This document shows positions 1-9,501 of a DNA stretch of 64,000 nt, piece by piece. A program made the position numbers and the translations under genes. Position 1 is the first letter of the stretch. The number at the start of each line of letters is the position of its first letter. Source of the DNA: RPQJ01 sp963744735 (GTDB lineage Bacteria; Pseudomonadota; Gammaproteobacteria; Steroidobacterales; Steroidobacteraceae); contig CAVUVH010000005.1 of the NCBI GenBank assembly GCA_963744735.1, positions 327,384 to 391,383 on the forward strand, in the 5' to 3' direction. The notes below the pieces were generated by a model. The model ran no database searches and was not told the DNA's origin. It was given only the letters and a program-made list of their open reading frames with translations.

Positions 1-1140
1 TCGGCGATCAGGTCGTCGATGTCCTCGAGTCCGACCGACAGGCGCACCGTGCCGGGTCCGATGTCCGACCACGCCCGCTGCTCCGCCGTCATGCCGCGCG
101 GCTGCTCCAGCGCGGGCGGCACGACCAGCGACTCGGTCGAACCCAGGCTGGCGGCGATCGCAAACAGCTGCAGTGCCTCGGCAAAGCGGTTGCCCGCCTC
201 GAGGCCGTCCGCCAGGTCGAAGGTGACGATCGTGCCGAAGCCCTGCATCTGCCGCCGCGCCAGTGCATGCCCGGGGTCGCCGGGCAGGCCCGGGTAGCGC
301 ACCCGGGACACCCGCGGGTGCGTCGCCAGGTGCTGCGCCACGCGCAGCGCGTTCGCGCACTGCGCGTCCCAGCGCACGAAGTAGGTCTTCAGGCCCCGCT
401 GCAGCAGGTAGGCGGCGTGCGGGTCCAGGGTCGGGCCGAGGATCGAGACGTCATCGCGCAGGGACGCGATCAGGTCGGCGCGGCCGATGATGGCGCCGCC
501 CATCACGTCGCCGTGCCCCGAGGCGTACTTGGTGAGGCTGTGCGCGTACAGGTCGACGTCGAACTCGCCATGGTTGTGCAGGCCCGCCAGCGTGTTGTCG
601 AGCAGCGTCAGCGCGCCGTGCCGGCGCGCAAGCGAGGTCAGTCCGCTCGATGTCGGCAATCTTCAGCACCGGGTTGGTCGGCGACTCGAACACCACGAGT
701 CGCGTCGGGGTCGAGGCCAGCACGCGCTCGAGGCCGTCGAGGTCGTCGATCGAGAGCATGGTGCTGTCGACGCCGTAGCGACGCAGCAGGCGCCCGATCA
801 GCGCGCGCGTCGGCGCGTACTGCTCGGCAAAGTGCACGACGTGATCGCCGCTTCGCAGCAGCGCCAGCAACGGCATCGAGATCGCGGCGACGCCCGAGCC
901 TGTCAGCAGGCAACCGTCCCTGCCCTGCAGCTCGGCCAGCGTCAGTTCGAGCTGTCGCAGCGTCGGGTTCGAGACGCGCGAGTAATAGAAGCCCTCACGC
1001 TCGCCCTTGAACTGGCCGAGCGTGGCCGCGACGTCGTCGAAGGTGAACTTGACCGACTGGTAGATCGGCGCGACCAGCGGCCGGTTGTCCTGCGGCACCC
1101 GCACCTGCGGCGGATGCGTCACTCGCGTGCGCTTTTTCAT
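1..1140 (-). CDS. PLP-dependent transsulfuration enzyme (cystathionine lyase/synthase family), 3' end cut by window
   Basis: Member of the Cys/Met metabolism PLP enzyme family, which includes cystathionine beta-lyase, cystathionine gamma-synthase and methionine gamma-lyase. The N-terminal part (from 1140 down to about 640) shows SRVSNPTLRQLE, the phosphate-binding GSGVAAIS segment and ESPTNPVLKIADIE. The rest continues in another frame, with LLDNT, the PLP-lysine segment HSLTKYASGHGDV and SVGLEDIDDLI. One extra base near 640 explains the break: skipping it gives continuous LTSLARRHG. The C-terminus runs off the window start. It lies next to a methionine aminotransferase and an omega-amidase, suggesting sulfur amino acid metabolism. 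Which of the family's reactions it performs cannot be decided from sequence. Confidence 0.88.
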
Positions 1141-1148
1141 GTGCAGGT

Positions 1149-1930
1149 TCAGCGTCCCAGTTCGAACGCGTCGGCATCCAGGTGCACCGGAAAGTCACGC
1201 CGGAACGTCTGCGAGCGACTCGCGGTCGAGCACGACCGTCTCGACGAACTCGCCGCCACGGTCGCCGCCGAGCGCCTGGCCGAGGAAGTCGAGCGCCACG
1301 CTGTCGCCCGCGTAGCTGGCGCCGTTGCCGTCCTTGCCGACGCGGTTCACGCCGACGACGTAGGCGATGTTCTCGATCGCGCGCGCCCGCAGCAGCGCGC
1401 TCCACGCCGTGCGCCGGCGCGACGGCCAGTTGGCCACGTACAGCAGCACGTCGTAGTCGCCGCGGTTGCGGCTCCACACCGGGAAGCGCAGGTCGTAACA
1501 GACCAGCGGGCAGACCCGCCAGCCCTTGATGTCGACCACGGTCCGCGCGCTCGCCGCCGGCAAAGTGCTCCTGCTCCTGCGCCATGCGGAACAGGTGCCG
1601 CTTGTCGTAGTGCGCCAGGCTGCCGTCGGCGGCCGCCCAGACCAGCCGGTTGTAGTGCCGCCCGCCCTCGCGCACGATCAGGCTGCCCGTGATGGCGCAG
1701 CCCGTGGCAGCCGCCTCCTCGCGCATCCAGCCGACGGTCGCGCCGTCCATCGTCTCGGCCAGCGTGGCCGCGTCCATCGAGAAGCCGGTCGTGAACATCT
1801 CCGGCAGCACGATCAGGTCGGTGTGGCCGGCGAGGCCGCGGCAATGCGCGGCCAGGCGATGGCGGTTGGCCGCCGGGTCCTGCCAGGCCAGGTCGGCCTG
1901 GATCATGGTCACGCGCAGGTTTGCAGTCAT
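1149..1930 (-). CDS. yafV: Omega-amidase (YafV-type nitrilase-superfamily amidohydrolase)
   Basis: Carbon-nitrogen hydrolase with the Glu-Lys-Cys triad in LPEMFTTGFS, YDKRHLF and VCYDLRFPVW. The YafV subgroup hydrolyses alpha-ketoglutaramate or alpha-ketosuccinamate, the by-products of glutamine/methionine transamination. The start ATG at 1930 overlaps the stop of the upstream methionine aminotransferase (ATGA), so the two are probably co-translated; this pairing is the glutamine transaminase/omega-amidase pathway. Two frame breaks (near 1545 and 1208) split it. Removing one base at each gives 259 residues, close to the E. coli protein, ending in FELGR. The breaks look like sequencing errors. 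Confidence 0.88.
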
Positions 1931-3102
1931 AACACCTCCAGTCGGGCGGCCGCCGCGTCCAGCGTGGCCTCGTGCTTGGCAAAACAGAAACGGACGAGGC
2001 GCTCGCTGGCCGGCGGGTGCCGCGCGAGAAGACCGAGACCGGGATCGCCGCGACGCCGTGGCGCGTCGTGAGCTCGCGCGCGAACTCGGTGTCGGGCAGG
2101 TCGCTGATCGCCGAGTAGTCCGCGAGCTGGAAGTACGTGCTGCGCGGCGGGCGTGAAGCGGAACCGCGTGCGCCCGAGCACGCCCGCGAAATGGTCGCGC
2201 TTGCGCTGGTAGAAGCCCGGCAGCCCGCGCACGTGCTGCGGGCATTCGAGCATGAAGTCGGCGATCGCGGCCTGCAGCGGCGTGGCAACCACGAACTGCA
2301 CGAACTGGTGCACCTTGCGCAGTTCCTGCGTCAGCGCAGGCGGTGCAACGCAGTAGCCGACCTTCCAGCCGGTGGCGTGCAGGGTCTTGCCGAAGGACGA
2401 CACCACGAGGCTGCGCGCGGCGAGTTCCGGCGTGCGTCAGCAGGCTGTGGTGCGCCGCCCGTCGTAGACCATGTGCTCGTAGACCTCGTCGGCGAGCACG
2501 AACACCTGCGTATCGCGCAGCAGCGACGCGAGCTGCTCGAGGTCCGCCGGCCTGCAGCGACGGCGCCGCTGGGATTGTGCGGAAAATTGAGGATCAGCAG
2601 GCGCGTGCGCGGCGTGATCGCGTCGGCGAGGCGCTGCCAGTCGATGCCGAACTGCGGGCGCTGCAGCGCCACGTGCACGGCAACTCCACCCGCAAGCGTG
2701 ACCGCCGGCTCGTAGGAGTCGTACGCGGGATCGAGCAGGATGACTTCGTCGCCCGCCCGCACCAGCGCCTGGATGGCGCAGAACAGCGCCTCGGTGCCGC
2801 CGGCAGTGATCGTGATCTCCGTCTCCGGATCGGCGTCGCGACCGTACATACTGCCGCAGCCGGGCCGCGATCGCCGCGCGCAGCGCCGGCAGTCCGGTCA
2901 TCGGTGCGTACTGGTTGCCGGCGTTGCGCCCGTTGCGCCGCCGCATGTGCTCGTCGGCCAGCTCGAGCAGCCGCGCGGGCGGCTCGAAGTCCGGAAATCC
3001 CTGCGACAGGTTGATCGCGCCGTGCTCGGCGGCGAGGCGGGACATGACCGTGAAGATCGTCGTGCCGACGCGCGGCAGCTTGCTGTCGATCGGCGGGTGC
3101 AT
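1927..3102 (-). CDS. ybdL: Methionine/glutamine aminotransferase (YbdL-like, class I/II)
   Basis: Fold-type I aminotransferase that transaminates methionine and related amino acids to keto acids, as in methionine salvage. Segments spread over all three frames align end to end: NLSQGFPDFEPP, YAPMTGLPALR, TAGGTEALFCAIQAL, DPAYDSYEP, NFPHNPSGA, LADEVYEHMVYDG, SSFGKTLHATGWKVGY (PLP lysine) and FCFAKHEATL. At least six single-base breaks lie near 2850, 2550, 2460, 2432, 2147 and 2025, the highest density of any gene in the first 38 kb. The reconstructed length is about 390 residues, as in E. coli YbdL (386). It starts 17 bp after the ROK kinase stop and overlaps the omega-amidase start. Confidence 0.85.
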
Positions 3103-3119
3103 GCGCTCGAACCCGTGGC

Positions 3120-3876
3120 TCAGCGCTCCAGCGCCGTCGCCGCCATGGCCGCGCCGACGATGCCGGCATCGTTGCCGAAGGCCGCCGGCACGATCTCCGC
3201 GCGACTCACCAGCAGCGGCCCGAAATGCTGCCAGTTCTCGGTGACCCCGCCGCCCACGACGAAGACATCGGGCCACAGCAGCGAGTGATAAGCCTCGAGC
3301 ACCGCGTTGACCTCGGTCGCCCACTCGACCCAGTCGAGCTTGCGGTCGGCGCGCACCTTGGCCGAGGCCCGGTGCTCGGCCTCCTTGCCGCGCACTTCGA
3401 GATGGCCGAGTTCGGTGTTCGGCAGCAGGCGGCCGTCGACGAACAGGGCCGTGCCGATGCCGGTGCCCGAGCGTGATGACCATGACCGTGCCGGCGCGGT
3501 TGCGGCCCGCGCCCAGCGTCATCTCGGCCACGCCGGCGGCGTCGGCGTCGTTCAGGAACGCCACCGGGCGCTGCAGCCGCGCCTGCAGGTGGGCCTGCAC
3601 GTTCATGCCGATCCAGCGCTTGTCGATGTTGGCGGCGGTCCAGGCCACGCCCTGCTTGGCGACGGCCGGAAATGCCAGCCCGACCGGGCCGTTGGACGGC
3701 AGGTCGCGGGCCATCGTCACCAGCAGTTCCAGCACGGCCTCGGGCGCGGCGCCCGCCGGCGTGGCGCGCCGCAGGGTCTCGCCCATGACCATGCCGGACT
3801 CGACGTGCACCAGCCCCGCCTTGACGTACGAGCCGCCCACGTCGAACGCGAGCCGCAGCGACGGGTCACCTTCCAT
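3120..3876 (-). CDS. ROK-family sugar kinase, polyphosphate-glucokinase-like
   Basis: The ATG at 3876 gives the phosphate-binding DVGGSYVKAG near residue 10; a longer in-frame start at 3948 lacks support. Further motifs are LNDADAAG, TLGTGIGTALF and VVGGGVTENW. The ROK zinc motif CxCGxxGC is absent and the length (251 residues after correction) fits the PpgK subgroup, which phosphorylates glucose from polyphosphate and/or ATP. One extra G in a GGG run near 3467 breaks the frame; removing it restores LGTGIGTALFVDG. It sits between potI and the methionine aminotransferase and has no evident link to polyamines. Substrate is inferred from family only. Confidence 0.8.
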
Positions 3877-3951
3877 CACGTCGATCTCCTCCGCGGTGAA
3901 GCCGAAGTTGCCGCGAAAACGCGTGCCGTCATTGCTGCTGCCGGGCAAGGT

Positions 3952-4821
3952 TCAACCCTTCTTCAGGCTGTCGATCATCTGCTGGTTCGCGGCCAGCGCC
4001 ATCTGCGCGTCGCGTTCCTTCTGCTTCTGCTGGCGCGACATGGTGTAGCCGGCGACGAGCACGCCGACCGCGACCACGGCCACCAGGATCGTCGCCAGCG
4101 CGTTGATGTCGGGGCTGACGCCCAGGCGCACCTTCGAGAAGATCACCATCGGCAGCGTGCTCGAGCCCGGGCCGGCGACGAAGCTGGTGATGACCAGGTC
4201 GTCGAGCGAGAGCGTGAACGCCAGCAGCCAGCCCGACATCAGCGCCGGCGCGATGATCGGCAGCGTGATCAGGAAGAACACCTTGAACGGGCGCGCGCCG
4301 AGGTCCATCGCGGCCTCCTCCAGCGAGTCGTCCATCTGCGCCAGCCGCGACTGCACGATCACCGTCACGTAGGCCATCGTGAGGGTGATGTGCGAGATCA
4401 CGATCGTGGTCATGCCGCGCCCGGCCGGCCAGCCGATGAGCTGCTCCATGGTGACGAACAGCAGCAGCAGCGACAGGCCCGTGATGACCTCCGGCATGAC
4501 CAGCGGCGCGGTGGTCAGGCCGGACAGCAGCGTGCGGCCCTTGAACGGCCCGAAGCGCGCCAGCACCAGCCCGGCCAGGGTGCCGAGCACGACCGCGAGC
4601 GACGCCGACAGCGCCGCGACCTTCAGGCTGAGCCAGGCGGCGTTCAGGATCTGCTCGTTCCGCAGCAGCTCGCCGTACCACTTGGTCGAGAAGCCGCCCC
4701 AGACCGTCACCAGCCGCGAGGCGTTGAACGAGTAGATGATCAGCAGCGCGATCGGGATGTACAGGAACGCGAAGCCCAGGAACAGCGCCGACATCCGGAA
4801 CCAGGGACGGTCGTGGTTCAT
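3952..4821 (-). CDS. potI: Putrescine/spermidine ABC transporter permease PotI
   Basis: Inner-membrane permease of 289 residues with six predicted hydrophobic segments. The binding-protein-dependent transport loop sits near residues 170-190 (EEAAMDLGARPFKVF), where it contacts the ATPase. Segments such as PIALLIIYSFNASR and GFSTKWYGELL are typical of PotI/SpuH. It is last in potF-potG-potH-potI and its start overlaps the potH stop by an ATGA junction, indicating coupled translation. The C-terminus is unusually charged, with several Lys/Gln. Intact. Confidence 0.95.
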   Translation of the reverse strand: MNHDRPWFRMSALFLGFAFLYIPIALLIIYSFNASRLVTVWGGFSTKWYGELLRNEQILNAAWLSLKVAALSASLAVVLGTLAGLVLARFGPFKGRTLLSGLTTAPLVMPEVITGLSLLLLFVTMEQLIGWPAGRGMTTIVISHITLTMAYVTVIVQSRLAQMDDSLEEAAMDLGARPFKVFFLITLPIIAPALMSGWLLAFTLSLDDLVITSFVAGPGSSTLPMVIFSKVRLGVSPDINALATILVAVVAVGVLVAGYTMSRQQKQKERDAQMALAANQQMIDSLKKG

Positions 4822-5730
4822 TTCCGCGCCCCTCCTCGGCCTCGGCGTTCTGCGCCCGGTCGAGGAACATGATGGGGATGACCAGGAACAGCAGCAGCGC
4901 GATCGCCACGGCGCTCGCGACCGGCCAGTCGCGGTTGTTGAAGAACTCGGTCCACAGCACCTTGCCGATCATCAGCATGCCCGGGTCGCCGAGCAGCGAC
5001 GGGATCACGAACTCGCCCACGGCCGGGATGAACACCAGCATGCAGCCGGCGACGATGCCGGGCTTCGACAGCGGCAGGGTGATCTTGAGGAAGGCCTGCC
5101 AGGGCCTGCAGCCCAGGTCGGCCGCGGCCTCGAGCAGCGTCAGGTCCAGCTTCTCGAGGTTGGCGTACAGCGGCAGGATCATGAACGGCAGGTACGAGTA
5201 GACGATGCCGATGTAGACGGCGAAATCCGTCTGCAGCATCTGGATCGGCTGGTCGATGACCCCGAGCGACAGCAGCGCGTTGTTGAGCAGGCCGTTGTTC
5301 TTCAGGATGCCGATCCAGGCATAGACGCGCAGCAGGAACGAGGTCCAGAACGGCAGCACGACCAGCAGCAGCAGGATGTTGCGCCGCGACGGGTTGCTGC
5401 GCGCGATGGCGTAGGCCATCGGGTAGCCGATCAGCAGGCACAGCAGGGTCGAGACGCGGCGACCTTGATCGAGTTCAGGTACGCCTTCCAGTACAGGTCG
5501 TCCTCGACCAGGAACGCGAAGTTGCCGAGGTTCAGCTGGATCTGCATGACCTTGTCGCCGGTCCAGTGCAGCAGCGGCTCGTAGGGCGGCATCGCGATCT
5601 GGCTGGTCGAGAAGCTGATCTTCAGCACGATCACGAACGGGATCAGGAAGAACAGCAGCAGCCACAGGTAGGGGATCGCGGTGACGAGCGTGCGTCCCTC
5701 GAGCCCCAGCCGCCGGAGGACGGACTTCAC
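4818..5730 (-). CDS. potH: Putrescine/spermidine ABC transporter permease PotH (two frame breaks)
   Basis: Permease partner of PotI. It starts at GTG 5730 in a GTGA overlap with the potG stop, and the N-terminus is KSVLRRLGLEG followed by a strong membrane segment (YLWLLLFFLIPFVIV). Later segments include LLIGYPMAYAIARS, PFWTSFLLRVYAWIGIL and the EAA loop LLEAAADLGCRPWQAF. Frame breaks near 5455 and 4832 (a GGGG run) each need one added base; with both corrected the protein is 304 residues and ends EEGARK with ATGA coupling to potI. Forms the transmembrane channel with PotI. Confidence 0.9.
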
Positions 5731-6875
5731 TTCGTCACCACCACCGGGCTTTCCGGGTACCAGTGCAGGTAGACCCGCTCCTCCCAGGTGATGCGGTCGT
5801 CGGCGTGCCGGTAGACGTTGGGCTGCGTGACGCGCACCACCTTGCCCGAGTCGAGCCGCAGCAGGTAGATCGACATGTCGCCCATGTAGGCGATGTCCTG
5901 CACCGTGGCGGCGGCCCAGTTGTCGGCGCCTTCGGGCCGGTCGCGCCCGAGCATGATCTTTTCCGGCCGGATCGCGGCCCAGACCGTGGCGCCGGGCGCG
6001 GAGCTGACGCCGTGGTCGACGAAGATCGGCGCCTCGAGGTCGTCGCACTGGATGCGCACGTACGACGGCTCGTCCTCGATCAGCTGGCCTTCGAAGGTGT
6101 TGACCGAGCCGATGAACTCGGCGACGAAGCGCGAATTGGGGTACTCGTAGATCTCGCTCGGGGTGCCGGTCTGGATGATCTCGCCGTGGTTCATCAGGCC
6201 GATGCGCGAGGACAGCGTCATCGCCTCTTCCTGGTCGTGGGTCACGACGACGAAGGTGACGCCGAGCGTCTCCTGGATGTTGATCAGCTCGAACTGCGTG
6301 TGCTCGCGCAGCTTCTTGTCGAGCGCCGCCAGCGGCTCGTCGAGCAGCAGCAGCTTGGGCTTCTTGACCAGCGAGCGCGCCAGCGCGACGCGCTGCCGCT
6401 GGCCGCCGGACAGCTGGTGCGGCTTGCGCTTTGCAAACTGCCCGAGCTTGACCAGCTTCAGCATGTCGCTGACACGCTGCGCGATCTCGTCCTTGCCGAG
6501 GCCCTTCTCCTGCTTCAGGCCGAAGGCGACGTTCTGCTCCACCGTCATGTGCGGGAAGATCGCGTAGGACTGGAACATCATGTTGACCGGCCGCTCGTAC
6601 GGCGGGATGGCGGTCATGTCGGCGCCGTCGATGAAGATCCTGCCCGAGGTCGGCCGCTCGAACCCCGCGAGCATGCGCAGCAGCGTGGTCTTGCCGCAGC
6701 CCGACGCACCGAGCAGGCAGAAGATCTCCTTCTTGTAGATCTCCAGCGAGACGTCGTCCACCGCGATGAAGTCGCCGAACTTCTTGGTGACCTTCTCGAT
6801 CCGCACGTAGGGCTGCGCGTCAGGGTCGTTCCAGGGCTCGAATTTCTGCTGCGTCGCGCGGGGTGAGGTGGCCAT
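5727..6875 (-). CDS. potG: Polyamine ABC transporter ATP-binding protein PotG
   Basis: Cytoplasmic ATPase of the polyamine importer, 382 residues and intact. Walker A is GASGCGKTT (residues 56-64), the ABC signature LSGGQRQR (155-162) and Walker B LLLLDEP (175-181), followed by a switch histidine in VVTHDQEEA. The C-terminal TOBE-type domain (about residues 280-380) includes WAAIRPEKIMLGR, typical of the PotA/PotG group. The stop overlaps the GTG of potH. A 51-bp gap separates it from the upstream binding-protein gene. Confidence 0.96.
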   Translation of the reverse strand: MATSPRATQQKFEPWNDPDAQPYVRIEKVTKKFGDFIAVDDVSLEIYKKEIFCLLGASGCGKTTLLRMLAGFERPTSGRIFIDGADMTAIPPYERPVNMMFQSYAIFPHMTVEQNVAFGLKQEKGLGKDEIAQRVSDMLKLVKLGQFAKRKPHQLSGGQRQRVALARSLVKKPKLLLLDEPLAALDKKLREHTQFELINIQETLGVTFVVVTHDQEEAMTLSSRIGLMNHGEIIQTGTPSEIYEYPNSRFVAEFIGSVNTFEGQLIEDEPSYVRIQCDDLEAPIFVDHGVSSAPGATVWAAIRPEKIMLGRDRPEGADNWAAATVQDIAYMGDMSIYLLRLDSGKVVRVTQPNVYRHADDRITWEERVYLHWYPESPVVVTK

Positions 6876-6926
6876 GGGATCTCGGAAGTGGTGGAGGTTG
6901 CCAGGTCTTGCGGGCGGTCGCGGCGG

Positions 6927-8072
6927 TCAGCGTCCGGTCATGAACCGGGTCCACGTGCGATTGAGCGCGCGCGTGAACTCGGCCGACTTCGCCAGGCTCG
7001 GCTGCAGCCGTGCCTTGACCTCGGGCGTCGGGTAGATGCCGGTGTCGTTGCGCAACTCCTCGTTGACCAGCGCGGTCGCGGCGGCGTTCGCATTGGCGAA
7101 ATTGACGAAGTCCGAGTTCTTCGCCGCAACCTCCGGCCGCAGCAGGTACTCGATGAACTTGTGCGCGCCTTCCTTGTTCGGCGCGTCGGCCGGCACCGCC
7201 AGCGTGTCGAACCACATCAGCGCGCCTTCCTGCGGAATCGAGTACGCGATGTTGAGCGGCTTGCCCGCTTCCGCCGCGCGGTCGGAGGCCTGCAGCACGT
7301 CGCCGCTGTAGCCGACGACGATGCAAAGCTCGCCGTTGGCGAGCTGGTCGATGTACTGCGAGCTGTGGATCGTGCGCAGGAAGGGGCGGATCTTCATCAG
7401 CGCCTCCTCCGCCAGCTTGAGGTCGGCCTCGGATTCGCTGTTGGGGTCCTTGCCGAGGTACAGCAGCGCGGTGCCGACCATGTCGGTGGGATCGTCCAGC
7501 ATCGAGACGCCGCAGTCCTTGAATTTCGACAGCACGGCCGGGTCGAAGATCAGCTTCCAGCTGTCGAGCGGCGCGTCCGGCATGATCGCCCTGACCTTGT
7601 CCGCGTCGTAGCCGATGCCGGTCGTGCCCCACATGTAGACCACGGAGTGCGCGTTGCCCGGATCGTGCAGCGCGGCGCGCTGCGTCAGCTCCGGGTCGAG
7701 ATTGGCGAGGCCCGGCAGCTGCGCCTTGTCGAGCGGGGCGAACACGCCCGCCTTGACCTGGCGCTCGAGGAAGTACGCGCTGGGGACGACCACGTCGTAC
7801 CCCGAGTTGCCGGTGAGCAGCTTGGTCTCCAGCACCTCGTTGGAGTCGAACACGTCGTAGCGGACCTTGATGCCGCTTTCCCGCTCGAAGGCCTTGATGA
7901 CCTCGGGGTCGATGTAGTCGGACCAGTTGAAGACGTTGACCACCTGGCCCGTGGGCGCGACACCCCCGGTGCCGGCGGTGCCTTCCTCGGCGGGGGGCTT
8001 GGCGCCGCCGCAGGCTGCCAGCAGGACGATGGTTGCGGCGGCGAGCGCCGCGGGCTTGATCAGGCTATGCAT
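6927..8072 (-). CDS. potF: Polyamine-binding lipoprotein (PotF/SpuD-like), copy 1
   Basis: Periplasmic solute-binding protein feeding PotGHI. The start ATG at 8072 gives a lipoprotein signal with lipobox LLAAC (Cys near residue 21), so it is probably membrane-anchored rather than free as in E. coli. The PotF fold motifs VFNWSDYIDP, YDVFDSNEVLETKLL, PSAYFLERQ, MWGTTGIGYD and ALNRTWTRF are present. It is first in the transport operon and immediately downstream of a strong terminator hairpin, so it may have its own promoter in the roughly 100 bp between the hairpin and its start. A paralogue lies just upstream. Confidence 0.94.
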   Translation of the reverse strand: MHSLIKPAALAAATIVLLAACGGAKPPAEEGTAGTGGVAPTGQVVNVFNWSDYIDPEVIKAFERESGIKVRYDVFDSNEVLETKLLTGNSGYDVVVPSAYFLERQVKAGVFAPLDKAQLPGLANLDPELTQRAALHDPGNAHSVVYMWGTTGIGYDADKVRAIMPDAPLDSWKLIFDPAVLSKFKDCGVSMLDDPTDMVGTALLYLGKDPNSESEADLKLAEEALMKIRPFLRTIHSSQYIDQLANGELCIVVGYSGDVLQASDRAAEAGKPLNIAYSIPQEGALMWFDTLAVPADAPNKEGAHKFIEYLLRPEVAAKNSDFVNFANANAAATALVNEELRNDTGIYPTPEVKARLQPSLAKSAEFTRALNRTWTRFMTGR

Positions 8073-8176
8073 AAGTCTCCCAGAGTCTGGACTGCCGGCC
8101 GCCCTGCCCCCGCCTGGCCATGCCGCTCCGGTTATAGCGCAGCAAACCGGCAAAGTCAGCCTCGACCTGAAACCAA

Positions 8177-8209
8177 GCGGGGCGGTCGGACTGAGTCCGA
8201 CCGCCCCGC
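8177..8209 (-). terminator. Intrinsic terminator after potF copy 2
   Basis: Perfect 15-bp inverted repeat (8177-8191 and 8195-8209) with a 3-nt loop. On the minus strand it is followed by TTGGTTT. It lies 22 bp beyond the stop of the upstream potF copy, so it should end or attenuate that transcript before the second potF and potGHI. Confidence 0.85.
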
Positions 8210-8231
8210 GGGTGGCCAGGATCGACGAGGC

Positions 8232-9401
8232 TTACTTGCCCGTCGTGAAGCGCGTCCAGGTGCGGTTCAGCAGGCGCGTGAACTCCGGCGACTCGGCGAG
8301 GTCGGGGAACAGCTTGGCCTTGACCTCGGCCGACGGGTAGATGCCCGGGTCGTTCTTGACGGCGTCGTCGGTCAGCGCCAGCGCAGCGGCATTGCCGGTG
8401 GCGTAATTGATGAAGTTCGAATTCTTGGCCGCCACGTCCGGGCGCATCATGAAGTTGATGAAGGCATGCGCATTGTCCGGGTGCTTGGCATCGGCCGGGA
8501 TCGCGAACATGTCGAACCAGATGATCGTGCCTTCCTTCGGCACGCTGTACTTGATCACGTTGCCCTGGCCCGCTTCGGCTGCACGGTCACGTGCCTGCAG
8601 CACGTCGCCGCTCCAGCCGACCGCCAGGCAGATCTCGCCATTGGCCAGCGCGTCGATGTAGTTCGAGCTGTGGATCATGCGGATGTAGGGACGGATCTTC
8701 ATCAGCAGGTCCTCGGCCGCCTTGAGGTCGGCCTCCGACTGGCTGTTCGGGTCCTTGCCCAGGTAGGCCAGCGCCACGCCGACGAGCTCGCTCGGCGCAT
8801 CCAGCACCGAGATGCCGCAGTCCTTGAATTTGGCCGCCCATTTCGGGTCGAACACGATGGCCCAGCTGTCGACCGGGGCGTTCGGGTCGATCGCCTTGAT
8901 CTTGCCTTCGTTGTAACCGATGCCGTCCGTGCCCCACATGTGGTTCACGGAATGCTCGTTGCCCGGGTCGTGCAGGGCGACGCGCTGCAGCACCTCGGGA
9001 TCGAGGTTGCCCCAGTTGCTGAGCTTGCTGCGGTCGAGCTTGGCGAACACGCCCGCCTTGATCTGGCGCTCGAGGAACGAGGCCGACGGCACGACCACGT
9101 CATAACCGGTGTTGCCGGCCAGCAGCTTGGTCTCCAGCACCTCGTTCGAGTCGAACACATCGTAATTGACCTTGATGCCGGTCTCGGCCGTGAAGGCCTC
9201 GAGCATGGCGGGGTCGATGTAGTCGGACCAGTTGAAGACGTTGACGACCTTTTCTTCGGTCGAGGCCGGGGCCGCGGCGGTCGCGGCGGCGGCAGGGGCG
9301 GCGGACTCCGCGGCTGGAGTCGGTTCTTCCTTCTTGCCGCAGCCCGCGAGGGCGGTGGCGGCCAGCAGGCCCAGTAACGCGGCGCGGATGCTCAGTCTCA
9401 T
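8232..9401 (-). CDS. potF: Polyamine-binding lipoprotein (PotF/SpuE-like), copy 2
   Basis: Second PotF-family binding protein, 389 residues from the ATG at 9401. The lipoprotein signal ends TALAGC and is followed by a long Ala/Pro-rich linker (about residues 20-45) before VFNWSDYIDP. It shares most core motifs with copy 1 (YDVFDSNEVLETKLL, RTWTRF) but differs in ligand-region loops, for example PSASFLERQ and IIWFDMFAIP. Pseudomonas SpuD (putrescine) and SpuE (spermidine) are a known precedent for such paired receptors; which copy binds which polyamine is not resolved here. It is insulated from copy 1 by the hairpin at 8177-8209. Confidence 0.93.
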   Translation of the reverse strand: MRLSIRAALLGLLAATALAGCGKKEEPTPAAESAAPAAAATAAAPASTEEKVVNVFNWSDYIDPAMLEAFTAETGIKVNYDVFDSNEVLETKLLAGNTGYDVVVPSASFLERQIKAGVFAKLDRSKLSNWGNLDPEVLQRVALHDPGNEHSVNHMWGTDGIGYNEGKIKAIDPNAPVDSWAIVFDPKWAAKFKDCGISVLDAPSELVGVALAYLGKDPNSQSEADLKAAEDLLMKIRPYIRMIHSSNYIDALANGEICLAVGWSGDVLQARDRAAEAGQGNVIKYSVPKEGTIIWFDMFAIPADAKHPDNAHAFINFMMRPDVAAKNSNFINYATGNAAALALTDDAVKNDPGIYPSAEVKAKLFPDLAESPEFTRLLNRTWTRFTTGK

Positions 9402-9501
9402 CGTGCAAGTACCCCTGTGCTGATAGGCGGGACGCACCGGACGGCGCGCAGATGCCCTGTATAGCGAAGAAATTTTTCCGTGGCTAGGGGGCAGCGCGAT
9501 C

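Noticed and set aside
6888..9377. 829-codon plus-strand open frame
   Set aside because: Composition is Arg/Val/Asp/His-rich, typical of the antisense frame of GC-rich genes, and it lies opposite two clear PotF genes.
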